From Cytophagales bacterium WSM2-2 (GTDB taxonomy: Bacteria > Bacteroidota > Bacteroidia > Cytophagales > Cyclobacteriaceae): a DNA stretch of 64,000 bases. Position numbers and translations under genes: made by a program. The stretch lies in the NCBI GenBank assembly GCA_015472025.1, contig BNHL01000001.1, positions 4,824,001-4,888,000 of the forward strand, in the 5' to 3' direction. Of this stretch, positions 18,200-26,066 are shown piece by piece (the first letter of the stretch is position 1; each line of letters begins with the position of its first letter). The notes beneath the pieces are model-generated. The model did not search any database, had not been told where the DNA came from, and saw nothing but the letters and a program-made list of their open reading frames with translations.

Positions 18200-19024
18200 A
18201 TGTCTACGGCTTATAAGATTGCCTGGTTTAATCCTGCCAGGGCACTATCTCCTTACTTTCATTCCTATTGGATATCGCGAGTGTCAGCTGATGGCGATTT
18301 GCCAAAAGTTTTTATGCCGCCCACCGGTTTTGTAACTATCCTGCTCTCCTTTGGGTCCTCCGCAATTCAGCTGCGCTATTATGGCCATGAATGGAAAACT
18401 TGTTCTCCAGCAACTATATCTGGTCAATACTTTAACTATACGGAGTTATTTATTCCACCTTCCTATGAGACAGTTGGTATTTTTATACGACCAGGCGCTA
18501 TTTACCAGGCGCTGGGGGTTGATATGCCTGCATTGACACATTCTGTAATGAATGCAGCTGATATATTTGGAAATGATATTAATGAACTTGTCAATCGGCT
18601 TAAAGAATTTAATTCAGATGAAAGGAGAATCGATGAGGTCAACACTTACTTTCTAAAGAAATTCAAGTGTGTGAAATACCAAACGCCAATCGTTAATGAT
18701 TCTATCAGGCTTATCACTGAAGCAAAAGGGAATATCCGAGTGACCGCAGTGTCAGACTATTTTAAATGCTCAACCCGGTATCTGGAAAAACAATTTACCA
18801 GCAGTACTGGCATCTCACCAAAATACCTGGCCAGGGTAGTACAATTTAATAATACACTATCGATCCTTAGATCGGAGCCAAATATAAAGTGGCCGGATCT
18901 AATCGGTCGATCAGGCTATTACGATCAGTCTCATCTAATAAAAACTTTCATTGAATTTACCGGCAAGACTCCTCTATCTTATGCAAACTCAAGCAATGAG
19001 CTGACGGAAATTCATTTAAATTAA
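18200..19024 (+). CDS. AraC-family transcriptional regulator with DUF6597-like N-terminus
   Basis: About 274 residues from the ATG at 18200; the longer frame begins with a TTG at 18182. The N-terminal half (WFNPARALSPYFHSYWISRV, FMPPTGFVTILLSFG, SYETVGIFIRPGAIYQALG) is the sensory domain found in many Bacteroidota AraC regulators. The C-terminal ~100 residues hold the double helix-turn-helix: VTAVSDYFKCSTRYLEKQFTSSTGISPKYLARVVQFN and then LIGRSGYYDQSHLIKTFIEFTGKTPLSY. It should bind DNA in the cytosol. Target genes are not evident; the two small proteins downstream read in the same direction and are candidates. Confidence 0.85.
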   Translation: MSTAYKIAWFNPARALSPYFHSYWISRVSADGDLPKVFMPPTGFVTILLSFGSSAIQLRYYGHEWKTCSPATISGQYFNYTELFIPPSYETVGIFIRPGAIYQALGVDMPALTHSVMNAADIFGNDINELVNRLKEFNSDERRIDEVNTYFLKKFKCVKYQTPIVNDSIRLITEAKGNIRVTAVSDYFKCSTRYLEKQFTSSTGISPKYLARVVQFNNTLSILRSEPNIKWPDLIGRSGYYDQSHLIKTFIEFTGKTPLSYANSSNELTEIHLN

Positions 19025-19078
19025 TTTCTCAAAAAGCGATTGTTCGGATTTTTACAATACAAAGGAAACGCACTCTCA

Positions 19079-19086
19079 TACCTTTG
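19079..19086 (+). promoter_or_regulatory. TAnnTTTG -7 box (TACCTTTG) upstream of small gene
   Basis: TACCTTTG matches the Bacteroidota -7 consensus exactly, 88 bases before the ATG at 19174. No TTTG stands at the expected -33 position, so the call is weak. Confidence 0.25.
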
Positions 19087-19173
19087 TTTCAATTCGTGCA
19101 GCGTTTGTCCTTAGTTTCCTCTGTTGAGTATCCCGATGACTCATGTGCGATTGGCTTTTACATCAAATAACTA

Positions 19174-19494
19174 ATGATAACGATCATACGGACTGCCAAC
19201 ATCCAGGCTGAAAAATATGTTGAAGCACTGGAGTGGGCTATAAAACTTTCCATGCTGATCAGTAGCAAGTTTAGCGTTAGCTCCCGGGTAGCGAGAAACA
19301 TTGGTGGAAATATTACCGAGATACATTGGCTTACCGATTTTAAAAGCATTGCGGATTTTGAATCATTCAGAAACAAAGTAGAAACGGACCGCGAGTACCG
19401 CGACCTAATTCAGCAGGCAATTACCCATAACCTGCTGATCGGTGAATCCCTGGTCGATCGTATTTATGGAACCGTTTCTTTGGCCAAGCTATAA
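19174..19494 (+). CDS. Small protein, possible dimeric alpha/beta-barrel fold
   Basis: 106 residues, cytosolic and unrecognised at family level. It starts with a strand (MITIIRTANIQ), then a helix KYVEALEWAIKLSMLISSKF, a second strand pair SRVARNIGGNITEIHWLTDFKS, an acidic helix DFESFRNKVETDREYRDLIQQAI and a last strand. This strand-helix-strand-strand-helix-strand order is that of dimeric ferredoxin-like alpha/beta-barrel proteins such as NIPSNAP or antibiotic-biosynthesis monooxygenases. No catalytic residue can be named. It lies between an AraC regulator and a STAS-like gene on the same strand. Confidence 0.6.
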   Translation: MITIIRTANIQAEKYVEALEWAIKLSMLISSKFSVSSRVARNIGGNITEIHWLTDFKSIADFESFRNKVETDREYRDLIQQAITHNLLIGESLVDRIYGTVSLAKL

Positions 19495-19547
19495 CTCCGC
19501 TATCCTCGTCAGAATTAATAAACACTTTAATCTACCCTCCTAAGCTT

Positions 19548-19958
19548 ATGGAAAAAATAGAGTTCAGCACAAGCTCGGGCTTCGTGTACGCCACAATCAC
19601 GGTCAATGAAGATGTAAAATGCTTACAAGACAGTTGGTATGGTTCGTTTGGGGTTCAGGAAAATTTCAAGAAAGTATTATTGATGTTACTCACTCAAGTT
19701 GAAGCTGTCGGTTCCAGCAAAGGGCTCTCTGACACCAGTCAAATGACAGCCTCCTTTGACGGCTCCCGAGACTGGATGGTGCAGGAGATTATTCCAAAAT
19801 TGATAAGTATGGGCATTCGATACCACGCTATAGTGATACCTAAAAATATATTTACAAAACTGTCCCTGAAGGACTATGTTCAGCGGGTAGCCGGAATGGA
19901 GATCAGACAGTTCGGAGATTTGAAGGAAGCAAAAGAGTGGTTGCTGTCTTGTAATTAG
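19548..19958 (+). CDS. STAS/SpoIIAA-like small protein
   Basis: 136 residues, no signal or membrane segment. The alternation GFVYATITVNEDVKCLQDSWYGSFG, helix QENFKKVLLMLLTQVEA, strand MTASFDGSRDWMVQEIIPKLISMGIRYHAIVIPKN and helix KEAKEWLLSC fits a STAS-like fold. Bacteroidota carry many stand-alone proteins of this shape with a D-x-S-R-D/E-W region in the middle, most with unknown partners. I infer a protein-protein interaction role and no reaction. The gene's 3' end abuts the IS1 remnant, which lies on the other strand. Confidence 0.6.
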   Translation: MEKIEFSTSSGFVYATITVNEDVKCLQDSWYGSFGVQENFKKVLLMLLTQVEAVGSSKGLSDTSQMTASFDGSRDWMVQEIIPKLISMGIRYHAIVIPKNIFTKLSLKDYVQRVAGMEIRQFGDLKEAKEWLLSCN

Positions 19959-19959
19959 G

Positions 19960-20278
19960 TGTCTTGTAGTAGACAAAAGGCTTGAAGCTCTTGAAGGAAA
20001 ACTTGCGCAGCTGATGAAGTCTATGGGGAAAGGATAGGGTGTCTATTCCAAAATAAATTTTTAAGCACGCCTCCAACATCTCTTTACTCTTAGAGAAACA
20101 AATCGTCTTTCTGCTCAATCGCTTCAGATGAGTACGTAAATTCAAATTGAACAGTTCGATATGGCGAGTGTTTGGAAGACCTACCCAGTGAAGTGATTCC
20201 GGGATCAAGCTTTTGTAAAGGGTCAATCCATCGGTACACACTCTCTTCGAGCTCATTGCTGCGCACTCCGCAACTCTT
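19960..20278 (-). pseudogene. IS1-family transposase remnant (C-terminal part)
   Basis: The minus-strand frame encodes KRVCTDGLTLYKSLIPE, HIELFNLNLRTHLKRLSRKT and ICFSKSKEMLEACLKIYFG. The second and third closely match the C-terminal DDE region of Bacteroidota IS1 transposases (invariant N-L-x-L-R-x-H-L-x-R-L-x-R-K-T-x-x-F-S-K-S). Upstream, after about 8 more codons, the frame meets a TGA near 20277, and no N-terminal zinc-finger or helix-turn-helix part is found. The boundary at 19960 is approximate; the plus strand there (GGTGTCTTGTAGTAG) could be an IS end. Inactive fragment. Confidence 0.75.
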
Positions 20279-20307
20279 AGTCAATGAAGCAATCCAATGA
20301 TAGATGT

Positions 20308-20442
20308 TCACACTTCCTTAGGCCTCTTTGTAAGTTTTTGCCACGCCCAAATCAGGCTTTTAATCATCAAAACAGCGAGAAGTAATATTCCCACAGTTAC
20401 GCCAATAGCGAGAAATATCGTTTGCCCCAGGCTAAGATTCAT
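20308..20442 (-). CDS. Possible 44-residue single-span membrane protein
   Basis: ATG at 20442 to TGA at 20308 gives MNLSLGQTIFLAIGVTVGIL, then a hydrophobic continuation LLAVLMIKSLIWAW and a basic tail QKLTKRPKEV. One strong membrane helix with a positive cytoplasmic end is plausible for a real small protein. Its ATG overlaps the stop of the preceding small membrane ORF by 11 bp, which favours translational coupling. No family is recognised. It lies beside a transposase remnant, so it could also be debris. Confidence 0.35.
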   Translation of the reverse strand: MNLSLGQTIFLAIGVTVGILLLAVLMIKSLIWAWQKLTKRPKEV

Positions 20443-20665
20443 TCTCCAGAGGAATTATGAGTTGCGTTTTTCGCTTCTCAAACCAGCGATACATCCTTAG
20501 TGCAAGAATTGGTAGGATAAATAAGCACAGGCTTATTACGCAGGTAAGCAACATAGACAGAACAGCACCTATTTTGAGATTCGTATACTCCTTGAAGGAA
20601 GACTCACACGCGTGACGTGAAGTCCTTTTGATAAGATTTGCAGTTAATTGAATGTGTGGCATCAC
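20432..20665 (-). CDS. Possible 77-residue small membrane protein
   Basis: From the ATG at 20665. Residues ~30-58 (LKIGAVLSMLLTCVISLCLFILPILALRMY) are strongly hydrophobic, followed by RWFEKRKTQLIIP, a positive-inside tail. The first 28 residues look less like a natural N-terminus, so the true start may be later. It overlaps the next, 44-residue membrane ORF. Unrecognised; either a small operon of membrane peptides or the tail of a decayed gene. Confidence 0.35.
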   Translation of the reverse strand: MMPHIQLTANLIKRTSRHACESSFKEYTNLKIGAVLSMLLTCVISLCLFILPILALRMYRWFEKRKTQLIIPLENES

Positions 20666-20905
20666 TTACCTCAATTCGGATTGAGTTTTACTGCGCCATG
20701 TACAAAGTCCGCGCGAGTAGTTAAAGATACTATGCTATCGCGGTTTTCCTCAATTCAATTAGGTGTTTCTCCTACACGATTCGTTATAATTTCATGTGTT
20801 GAATCACCGAAGACTACAGCAATTTATTAACGATGCGATAATGCGCTATGAGATAAAGAAAGGTTTTTTCATTTTACATTTAGCGTCAGTAACCTAAAAA
20901 AACAA
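20666..20905. other. Intergenic stretch with a short hairpin
   Basis: No gene seen. CTCAATTCGGATTGAG near 20681-20696 is a 6-bp stem with a 4-base loop, and a second CCTCAATTC lies about 65 bp to the right. TACATTTA at 20875-20882 is one base off the Bacteroidota -7 consensus and is 24 bases before the ATG at 20906, but there is no matching -33 box. Confidence 0.3.
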
Positions 20906-23305
20906 ATGAGAGCTTTTGCTTTGATTACCTTTCTACATTGGACAACAGTACTTTATGCTCAAACGCCTTCATCTCCGGTTCAATTGCCTAACGGATGGAA
21001 GCTTACCCCACGGGGCGAATCCTTCGTCTTAGGCGATCTTCCTCTGAATATGGAGGTGAGTCCTTCGACTAAATTCATTGCAGTTACGAACAATGGCCAA
21101 GGCACGCAAACTGTCGACCTGATCGATGTGCAAAAACAAAAGAAAGTTGATTCAATTATCATCAAGCGCTCCTGGTATGGCCTACAGTTTTCCGCAGATG
21201 AAAAGTTCTTATACGCATCGGGAGGTCACAACAATCAAGTATTGAAGTTTGAAGTGAAAGATTCGAAACTCAAACTGATCGATAGCATACCTCTCGGCAA
21301 ACCCTGGCCTCAACGCATCGGCCCTGCGGGAATTGCTATCGATGACCGAAAGCAACGTTTGTTTGTAGTCACACGCGAAGACAGGAAACTCTACTGTCTT
21401 GACCTGAAGACAAAACAGATTCTTTTCCAATTTGGCATTGACGCGGAAGGGTATGCTTGTAAAATAAGTCGCGACCACAAAGAACTCTACATTTCATGCT
21501 GGGGCTGTGACAAGGTGTTGATATTCGACCTGGAAAAGAACACCTGGAAAAGTCCGATTCCTGTAGGCGACAACCCCAATGAAATCCAGCTCACGCCTGA
21601 TGGCAAGTATCTTTTTGTTTGCAATGCCAACGACAACACTGTTTCGGTGATCGATGTTAAAAATAAAAAAGTTATTGAAACTCTCGATGCTGCTTTATTC
21701 CCGAACTCTACCAGCGGATCTACTACCAACAGCCTCGCCTACGATCCTTCCGAGAAGAGATTGTATGTAGCAAATGCAGACAACAACTGCCTCGCTGTAT
21801 TTGATGTCAGTAAGCCAGGCAGCAGTTTTTCTTTAGGTTTTATACCTACCGGCTGGTATCCTACTTGCGTGCGGCTGGTCAACAAAAAGTTATGGATCTC
21901 GAATGGCAAGGGATTCACGTCCAAAGCAAATCCTTATGGGCCATCGCCCGTTCGAAAGCGTGAGGAAGTGGACCACCATTGGGGAATGCAAAAAATGGAA
22001 GTACAATACATTGCCTCGCTGCTCAAGGGTTCAATGAGTATTATCGGTATTCCAACGCTAAAAGAGTTGAAAGACTACACCTCTCTGGTGTATAACAATT
22101 CTCCTTTTACAAAATACATGAGAGAGGAATTCGGTAAAGCAGCAAAGGCTCCCATCAAAACGGGAAAAGAGTCTCCCGTAAAATATGTCTTTTACGTGAT
22201 CAAGGAGAACCGGACTTATGACCAGGTACTCGCAGATGTGCCTGGCGGAAACGGAGATACTACCTTACTCCTTTTCGGCAAGAAATATACTCCCAATCAG
22301 CATGCACTGGTGGAGTCATTTGTTTTGCTTGACAATTTTTACGTTGACGCTGAAGTAAGCGCTGATGGCCACAATTGGAGTATGGGCGCCTATGCTAACG
22401 ATTACCTGGAAAAGACCTGGCCAACGAGTTATGGTGGAAGAGGCGGAACTTACGGTGGAGAAGGCGAGCGGGAAATAGCCAACAACAAAAATGGATTCAT
22501 CTGGGATAACTGTCATCGTTATAACGTCTCTTATCGCACCTATGGAGAGTTCGTGGAAAAGGAAACTCCTTCGATCCCGATCCTGGTGGGTCACCATTGT
22601 CCAAAATTTCAAAGCTATGATTTGAGTGTCCGCGACACGAGCAGGTTCTATGTTTGGAAAAAGGATTTCATGGCGCTATTGAAAGACAACAAAGTACCAC
22701 AATTCAATACGGTTCGTTTTGGGAACGATCACACCGAGGGAATGCGACTAAACCGACCAACGCCTTATGCGCATGTAGCCGACAATGACCTGGCCGTAGG
22801 TATGTTTATTGAAACGCTGGCACAAAGTCCGATCTGGAATGAAACTGTTGTTTTTATTCTGGAAGATGATGCACAAAATGGGGCTGATCACGTGGACGCG
22901 CACCGGAGCACTGCTTACCTTGCCGGCGGCTTCGTCAAGCGGAAATTTATCGACCATACGCTGTATACCACAGCATCCATGCTGCGAACAATGGAGCTCT
23001 TGCTTGGCATGGAACCGATGACGCAATATGATGCAGCTGCCACTCCGCTATGGAACTGCTTCGATTCCATTCCCCGCCCCTTTCCATTTCAGGCCATTAT
23101 TCCAAAAGTAAACCTTGGCGAAAAAAATGTAGCGATGAGCAAGTGGCAGAAAATGTCCGAACAATTCACATTCGAGAAAGAAGACTCCAACAACGATATT
23201 GAATTCAACCGGGTATTATGGCATGGACTTAAAGGAGACATTGCTTTTCCAGGCCCGACACGCGCTGCATTTGTCATACCCATGAAGGAGGCTGATGATG
23301 ATTGA
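20906..23305 (+). CDS. YncE-type beta-propeller fused to an alkaline-phosphatase-superfamily phosphoesterase
   Basis: 799 residues with a signal peptide (MRAFALITFLHWTTVLYAQ). Residues ~30-340 are a seven-bladed propeller with repeats such as LTPDGKYLFVCNANDNTVSVIDV and LAYDPSEKRLYVANADNNC. From ~430 the phosphoesterase domain begins with KYVFYVIKENRTYDQVLADV, continues with ALVESFVLLDNFYVDAEVSADGHNWSMGAYANDY (metal ligands), RFGNDHTEGM, and VVFILEDDAQNGADHVDAHRST. This matches the known bifunctional YncE/alkaline phosphatase family. It is periplasmic or surface-located; the substrate is unknown, most likely a phosphate ester. Its enzymatic half belongs to the same broad phosphoesterase group as the phospholipase C at 13471. 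Confidence 0.88.
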   Translation: MRAFALITFLHWTTVLYAQTPSSPVQLPNGWKLTPRGESFVLGDLPLNMEVSPSTKFIAVTNNGQGTQTVDLIDVQKQKKVDSIIIKRSWYGLQFSADEKFLYASGGHNNQVLKFEVKDSKLKLIDSIPLGKPWPQRIGPAGIAIDDRKQRLFVVTREDRKLYCLDLKTKQILFQFGIDAEGYACKISRDHKELYISCWGCDKVLIFDLEKNTWKSPIPVGDNPNEIQLTPDGKYLFVCNANDNTVSVIDVKNKKVIETLDAALFPNSTSGSTTNSLAYDPSEKRLYVANADNNCLAVFDVSKPGSSFSLGFIPTGWYPTCVRLVNKKLWISNGKGFTSKANPYGPSPVRKREEVDHHWGMQKMEVQYIASLLKGSMSIIGIPTLKELKDYTSLVYNNSPFTKYMREEFGKAAKAPIKTGKESPVKYVFYVIKENRTYDQVLADVPGGNGDTTLLLFGKKYTPNQHALVESFVLLDNFYVDAEVSADGHNWSMGAYANDYLEKTWPTSYGGRGGTYGGEGEREIANNKNGFIWDNCHRYNVSYRTYGEFVEKETPSIPILVGHHCPKFQSYDLSVRDTSRFYVWKKDFMALLKDNKVPQFNTVRFGNDHTEGMRLNRPTPYAHVADNDLAVGMFIETLAQSPIWNETVVFILEDDAQNGADHVDAHRSTAYLAGGFVKRKFIDHTLYTTASMLRTMELLLGMEPMTQYDAAATPLWNCFDSIPRPFPFQAIIPKVNLGEKNVAMSKWQKMSEQFTFEKEDSNNDIEFNRVLWHGLKGDIAFPGPTRAAFVIPMKEADDD

Positions 23306-23328
23306 ATTACAAATCAACCATTAGCAGC

Positions 23329-24183
23329 TTACGCAACTGAAGCTTCTGCCTGGTCCTCTTCTCTTCTGCGTTTCAGAATGCGTGACCGGATCCATAGAGT
23401 GATAATTGAACCAAATACCACCAAAGGCCATGTGTTAATCAGGAGTAATGAAAAGGATTCGATGATTCCCCAGCCATCGGCAATTGCTTGTTTAGCCTTT
23501 GCGATGTAGGGTTTCTCAGTCAATGTGGGCACTTCCTTGTACGCAACCTTTTGATATATCTCAAGTTTGATCTCGCTCATCGACACACGACTCTGCAAGA
23601 ATCGAATCCTTCCCTCCTTTGCTTCTATTTCTTCTTGCAAGACGCGAATGTGCTCTTCGGCTTTGAGAATATCTTCTACCGACTTCGCTTTGGTCTTCAG
23701 GATTTCAGTGTAGCGATCACGTACCTCTCTTTTTGTCTTTAGTCGTGTCTGGATATCCTCGTATTCTTCTGTGACATTCTCAGTATAAATCCTGCGCTGA
23801 TTGATAAACAAGGCTTCTTTGCAAAGGTCTTCCACAAGAACTTCAAATCCGGATGATGGCACCCGAATCTGAATATCATTTGAAATTTCAGTTGTCGAGT
23901 TTGTTAGATTTTGACCGGTGATAACGGCTTGCTTTTGAGCAACAAGTTTCTCAATGTTCCCGATGCTTTCATCAACATTGTCAACCTGGAATTTTAGTGT
24001 CGCAGATTTCAAGATAAGGTCTCCCGCACGATCTGGTGGTGCCATCATTGCTGAAACAGTACTGGTTTCAACAAGTTCATCCCCATCAACGGGAACGGAA
24101 AGTCTCACTGCGCTAACTTTAAGTTTCCTTTCTTCGCCACTACATGAAAATAGCAGCAACAGAAACATAATCCAGGGTTTCAT
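23329..24183 (-). CDS. DUF4349 lipoprotein
   Basis: 284 residues. A lipoprotein signal (MKPWIMFLLLLFSCSGEE) precedes a periplasmic body: DLILKSATLKFQVDNVDESIGNIEKLVAQKQAVITGQ is the DUF4349 opening strand and helix, then IQIRVPSSGFEVLVEDL. Residues ~145-210 form a long coiled coil (EEYEDIQTRLKTKREVRDRYTEILKTKAKSVEDILKAEEHIRVLQEEIEAKEGRIRFL), followed by strands and a C-terminal membrane helix (LINTWPLVVFGSIITLWI) with a basic tail. So it is anchored at both ends. The function of DUF4349 is unknown. It is convergent with the phosphoesterase gene, 23 bp between stops. Confidence 0.85.
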   Translation of the reverse strand: MKPWIMFLLLLFSCSGEERKLKVSAVRLSVPVDGDELVETSTVSAMMAPPDRAGDLILKSATLKFQVDNVDESIGNIEKLVAQKQAVITGQNLTNSTTEISNDIQIRVPSSGFEVLVEDLCKEALFINQRRIYTENVTEEYEDIQTRLKTKREVRDRYTEILKTKAKSVEDILKAEEHIRVLQEEIEAKEGRIRFLQSRVSMSEIKLEIYQKVAYKEVPTLTEKPYIAKAKQAIADGWGIIESFSLLLINTWPLVVFGSIITLWIRSRILKRRREEDQAEASVA

Positions 24184-24249
24184 AGGCTTTATAATTTATA
24201 TGCTTACGTAATTCCCATCTTAAGGAAAAGTCACATAAACACCCTTGCC

Positions 24250-24789
24250 CTATTTTTTTCCCAGTGAATCTTTGATTTGTACGAAGTTGGAGATGATGAT
24301 GATCGTTGTCAGGTAGGCGATAATCACTTCCAGTAAGGTGAGCAGCTTGGCCGCTTTAGAGACCGGCACGATATCACCGTAGGCAACTGTTGTGAAAGAA
24401 ACAATGCTGAAATAAAAAGCATCGAAGATCGCATCCAGCAATGAGGAATTATTAATTCCACGAAAGGATGTTTCGTCAATACTCAGCATACACATATAGT
24501 CAGCCGAAAATGAAACAACGATCAGCAAAATATTGACCAGGATGATCAACAGAAAGTGGTTGTAAGAGATATTGTTGAGTGAAGCCTCCTCCACCTTGCG
24601 GAACGAATGCTCAATGAAATAAACTGATTTGCCAAGGCTCACGATAATAAGCCCGACTTTCTCCCAAAACATGCTGGCTAGCTCCAGTTCTTCAATATAA
24701 ATGAGCAGAACGCCTAGGCCAATGATAATGATATGCTGAACAACCAAGTTTCTAAGCTTGATGTCGGCAATGTTTAACTTACTAATCAT
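24250..24789 (-). CDS. Two-transmembrane-pore potassium channel
   Basis: 179 residues from the ATG at 24789; a longer frame to 24873 adds an unlikely leader. About four hydrophobic segments are visible, the last two being pore helices. The selectivity filter is TVAYGD (residues 134-139) within FYFSIVSFTTVAYGDIVPVSKAAKLL; most K+ channels have TVGYGD, so Gly to Ala at the second filter position is unusual although V-A-Y/V-G-Y variants occur. A short C-terminal tail has no RCK/TrkA domain. It should form a tetramer in the inner membrane. Monocistronic. Confidence 0.82.
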   Translation of the reverse strand: MISKLNIADIKLRNLVVQHIIIIGLGVLLIYIEELELASMFWEKVGLIIVSLGKSVYFIEHSFRKVEEASLNNISYNHFLLIILVNILLIVVSFSADYMCMLSIDETSFRGINNSSLLDAIFDAFYFSIVSFTTVAYGDIVPVSKAAKLLTLLEVIIAYLTTIIIISNFVQIKDSLGKK

Positions 24790-24981
24790 AAAATGTTTGT
24801 GTCTGTGTAGACAAAGCCCAAAAATCACCAAAAGACGGTACAAGTATATGGAATTCCGGGAAAAACATAACACTAACGCTTCCAGCCCTTTAAAGATGGC
24901 CTATTAGATTAAACATGAAGGGGCTATTGAAGCAGTGCCAAACAATGGATGGAAATGAGGGGCTGCCAGTTACGTTGAATA

Positions 24982-25021
24982 GAAAAATTAAAGCCAGCAA
25001 CACCGTCTATGTTGCTGGCTT
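24982..25021 (-). terminator. Perfect 12-bp hairpin with minus-strand T run
   Basis: AAGCCAGCAACA (24991-25002) pairs perfectly with TGTTGCTGGCTT (25010-25021), loop of 7. On the minus strand the stem is followed by TAATTTTTC, the layout of an intrinsic terminator for leftward transcripts. It lies beyond a first terminator of the DUF4412 gene. Confidence 0.6.
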
Positions 25022-25141
25022 TGAGGGCGGGATTTATTGGCGTTTAATCCTGACACGATTTACCACAATCTTTCTGCTTGCCCTAAGAAATTCGGCCCCG
25101 AAAACAGGGGGTTAAATGAAGTTTATTTTCGCTTTAAAAAG

Positions 25142-25171
25142 AAAAAGCCCCGACGCCTTCGGAGCTTTTTT
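25142..25171 (-). terminator. Terminator downstream of the DUF4412 gene (bidirectional)
   Basis: AAAAAGC and CCGA pair with TCGG and GCTTTTT around a 5-base loop, with one unpaired base per side. A and T runs on both ends allow termination in both directions; it is 128 bp past the stop of the leftward DUF4412 gene. Confidence 0.65.
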
Positions 25172-25298
25172 CTATGCAGGTTTTGATAGTTAAACCTAGG
25201 ATTGGCTTATGCTCAATTTTAAAAGTATTATATGTTCAAACGGCCGACCCTATGGGAGTAAGTCCTAAACTAAATTCAGAATTAACTCTGGCCTAACT

Positions 25299-25937
25299 TT
25301 ACTTGCCAACTTCCTTAAAATCAGCCGGTATTTTGAACTCATCATCGCTGAACTTTCCGGACTTTATCTCAGTAACTTCGTGAATTACCTTCCCAATCGA
25401 TGCTACGGCTTCAATCTTCATTGGTACTCCTTCTACACCCGGCGGGAGCTTAGGGCTTCCAAACGGATCAGGCTGATGCTCCAGGACCTTTTGGTCATCT
25501 TTGATCTCTGTGGTTGTCCAATAAGTTAGCTTGGTCACAACACCCCTGGATTTGATTTCGCCAGTGTATTTGGTACAGTTGTAGTTGAGTATTTTGACGG
25601 TTTCTGCCGTCTTTACAAAAGGGCTTGTCTCCGTGGCTTTCTCATTGGCTGCGATAGCTTCAGCAGGCACTGGTGCAAACATTTTTTGCGGTCGCATTAA
25701 ACGAGTGATTTTCTTGTTGTTGTCCATGAACCACATCTCCATGCCGTTCATCATCCCTCCGTTCACTACGGCAATGATTGTGGTTCCCTTCGCTTTCAGC
25801 GTGATGCCTGTAGCTGCCCTTCCAGACGCGTCTGGTGGATCTGTTTTAGAAGACCAGGTGACGGTCCCTTCAAAAGACTGGCCGTAGCTCACCACGGTAA
25901 GTACAGCCAGAAATACAAATGCAATTAGTTTTTTCAT
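25299..25937 (-). CDS. Exported DUF4412-domain protein
   Basis: 212 residues from the ATG at 25937, chosen because it yields a clean signal peptide (MKKLIAFVFLAVLTVVSYGQ) and sits about 24 bases after a good promoter; a frame open to 26129 is non-coding. The mature part starts SFEGTVTWSSK and contains TIIAVVNGGMMNGMEMWFMDNNKKITRLM, VKILNYNCTKYTGEIKSRGVVTKLTYWTT and GVPMKIEAVASIGKVIHEVTEIKSGKFSDDEFKIPADFKEV, the strand pattern of DUF4412, a periplasmic lipocalin-like or LolA-like beta fold found mainly in Bacteroidota. Ligand unknown. Confidence 0.82.
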   Translation of the reverse strand: MKKLIAFVFLAVLTVVSYGQSFEGTVTWSSKTDPPDASGRAATGITLKAKGTTIIAVVNGGMMNGMEMWFMDNNKKITRLMRPQKMFAPVPAEAIAANEKATETSPFVKTAETVKILNYNCTKYTGEIKSRGVVTKLTYWTTTEIKDDQKVLEHQPDPFGSPKLPPGVEGVPMKIEAVASIGKVIHEVTEIKSGKFSDDEFKIPADFKEVGK

Positions 25938-25960
25938 GCGGGGTTTTGATTGGTTATCTG

Positions 25961-25991
25961 AAAAGGTATAGAGATATTTCTTCGTGACAAA
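25961..25991 (-). promoter_or_regulatory. Bacteroidota promoter of the DUF4412 gene
   Basis: Minus strand: TTTG (25991-25988), 19-base spacer, TACCTTTT (25968-25961). This equals the Bacteroidota TTTG-N19-TAnnTTTG layout with one mismatch in the last base. The start codon at 25937 is 23 bases further on. Confidence 0.55.
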
Positions 25992-26015
25992 GTATAATGA
26001 AAATTCCTGCGGCAA

Positions 26016-26049
26016 TTGACAGGCTTTTCCAGGTTCGTAACTATGTTTA
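26016..26049 (+). promoter_or_regulatory. Weak promoter candidate for the isochorismatase-like gene
   Basis: TTG at 26016-26018 and TATGTTTA at 26042-26049, spacer 23 bases, 17 bases before the ATG at 26067. It resembles the TAnnTTTG box with one mismatch; the spacer is longer than usual. Confidence 0.3.
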
Positions 26050-26066
26050 CCTGATCCAATTTTTAA

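Larger units (their letters stand above)
24790..25298. other. Intergenic region holding two hairpins
   Basis: A gap of about 500 bases. A 66-codon plus-strand frame (24915-25115) is judged spurious because the perfect 12-bp hairpin at 24991-25021 lies inside it. Two terminator-like hairpins (24991-25021, 25142-25171) are annotated separately. Nothing else stands out. Confidence 0.45.

Noticed and set aside
24915..25115. 66-codon plus-strand ORF in the intergenic gap
   Set aside because: It contains a perfect terminator-like hairpin and no recognisable features.
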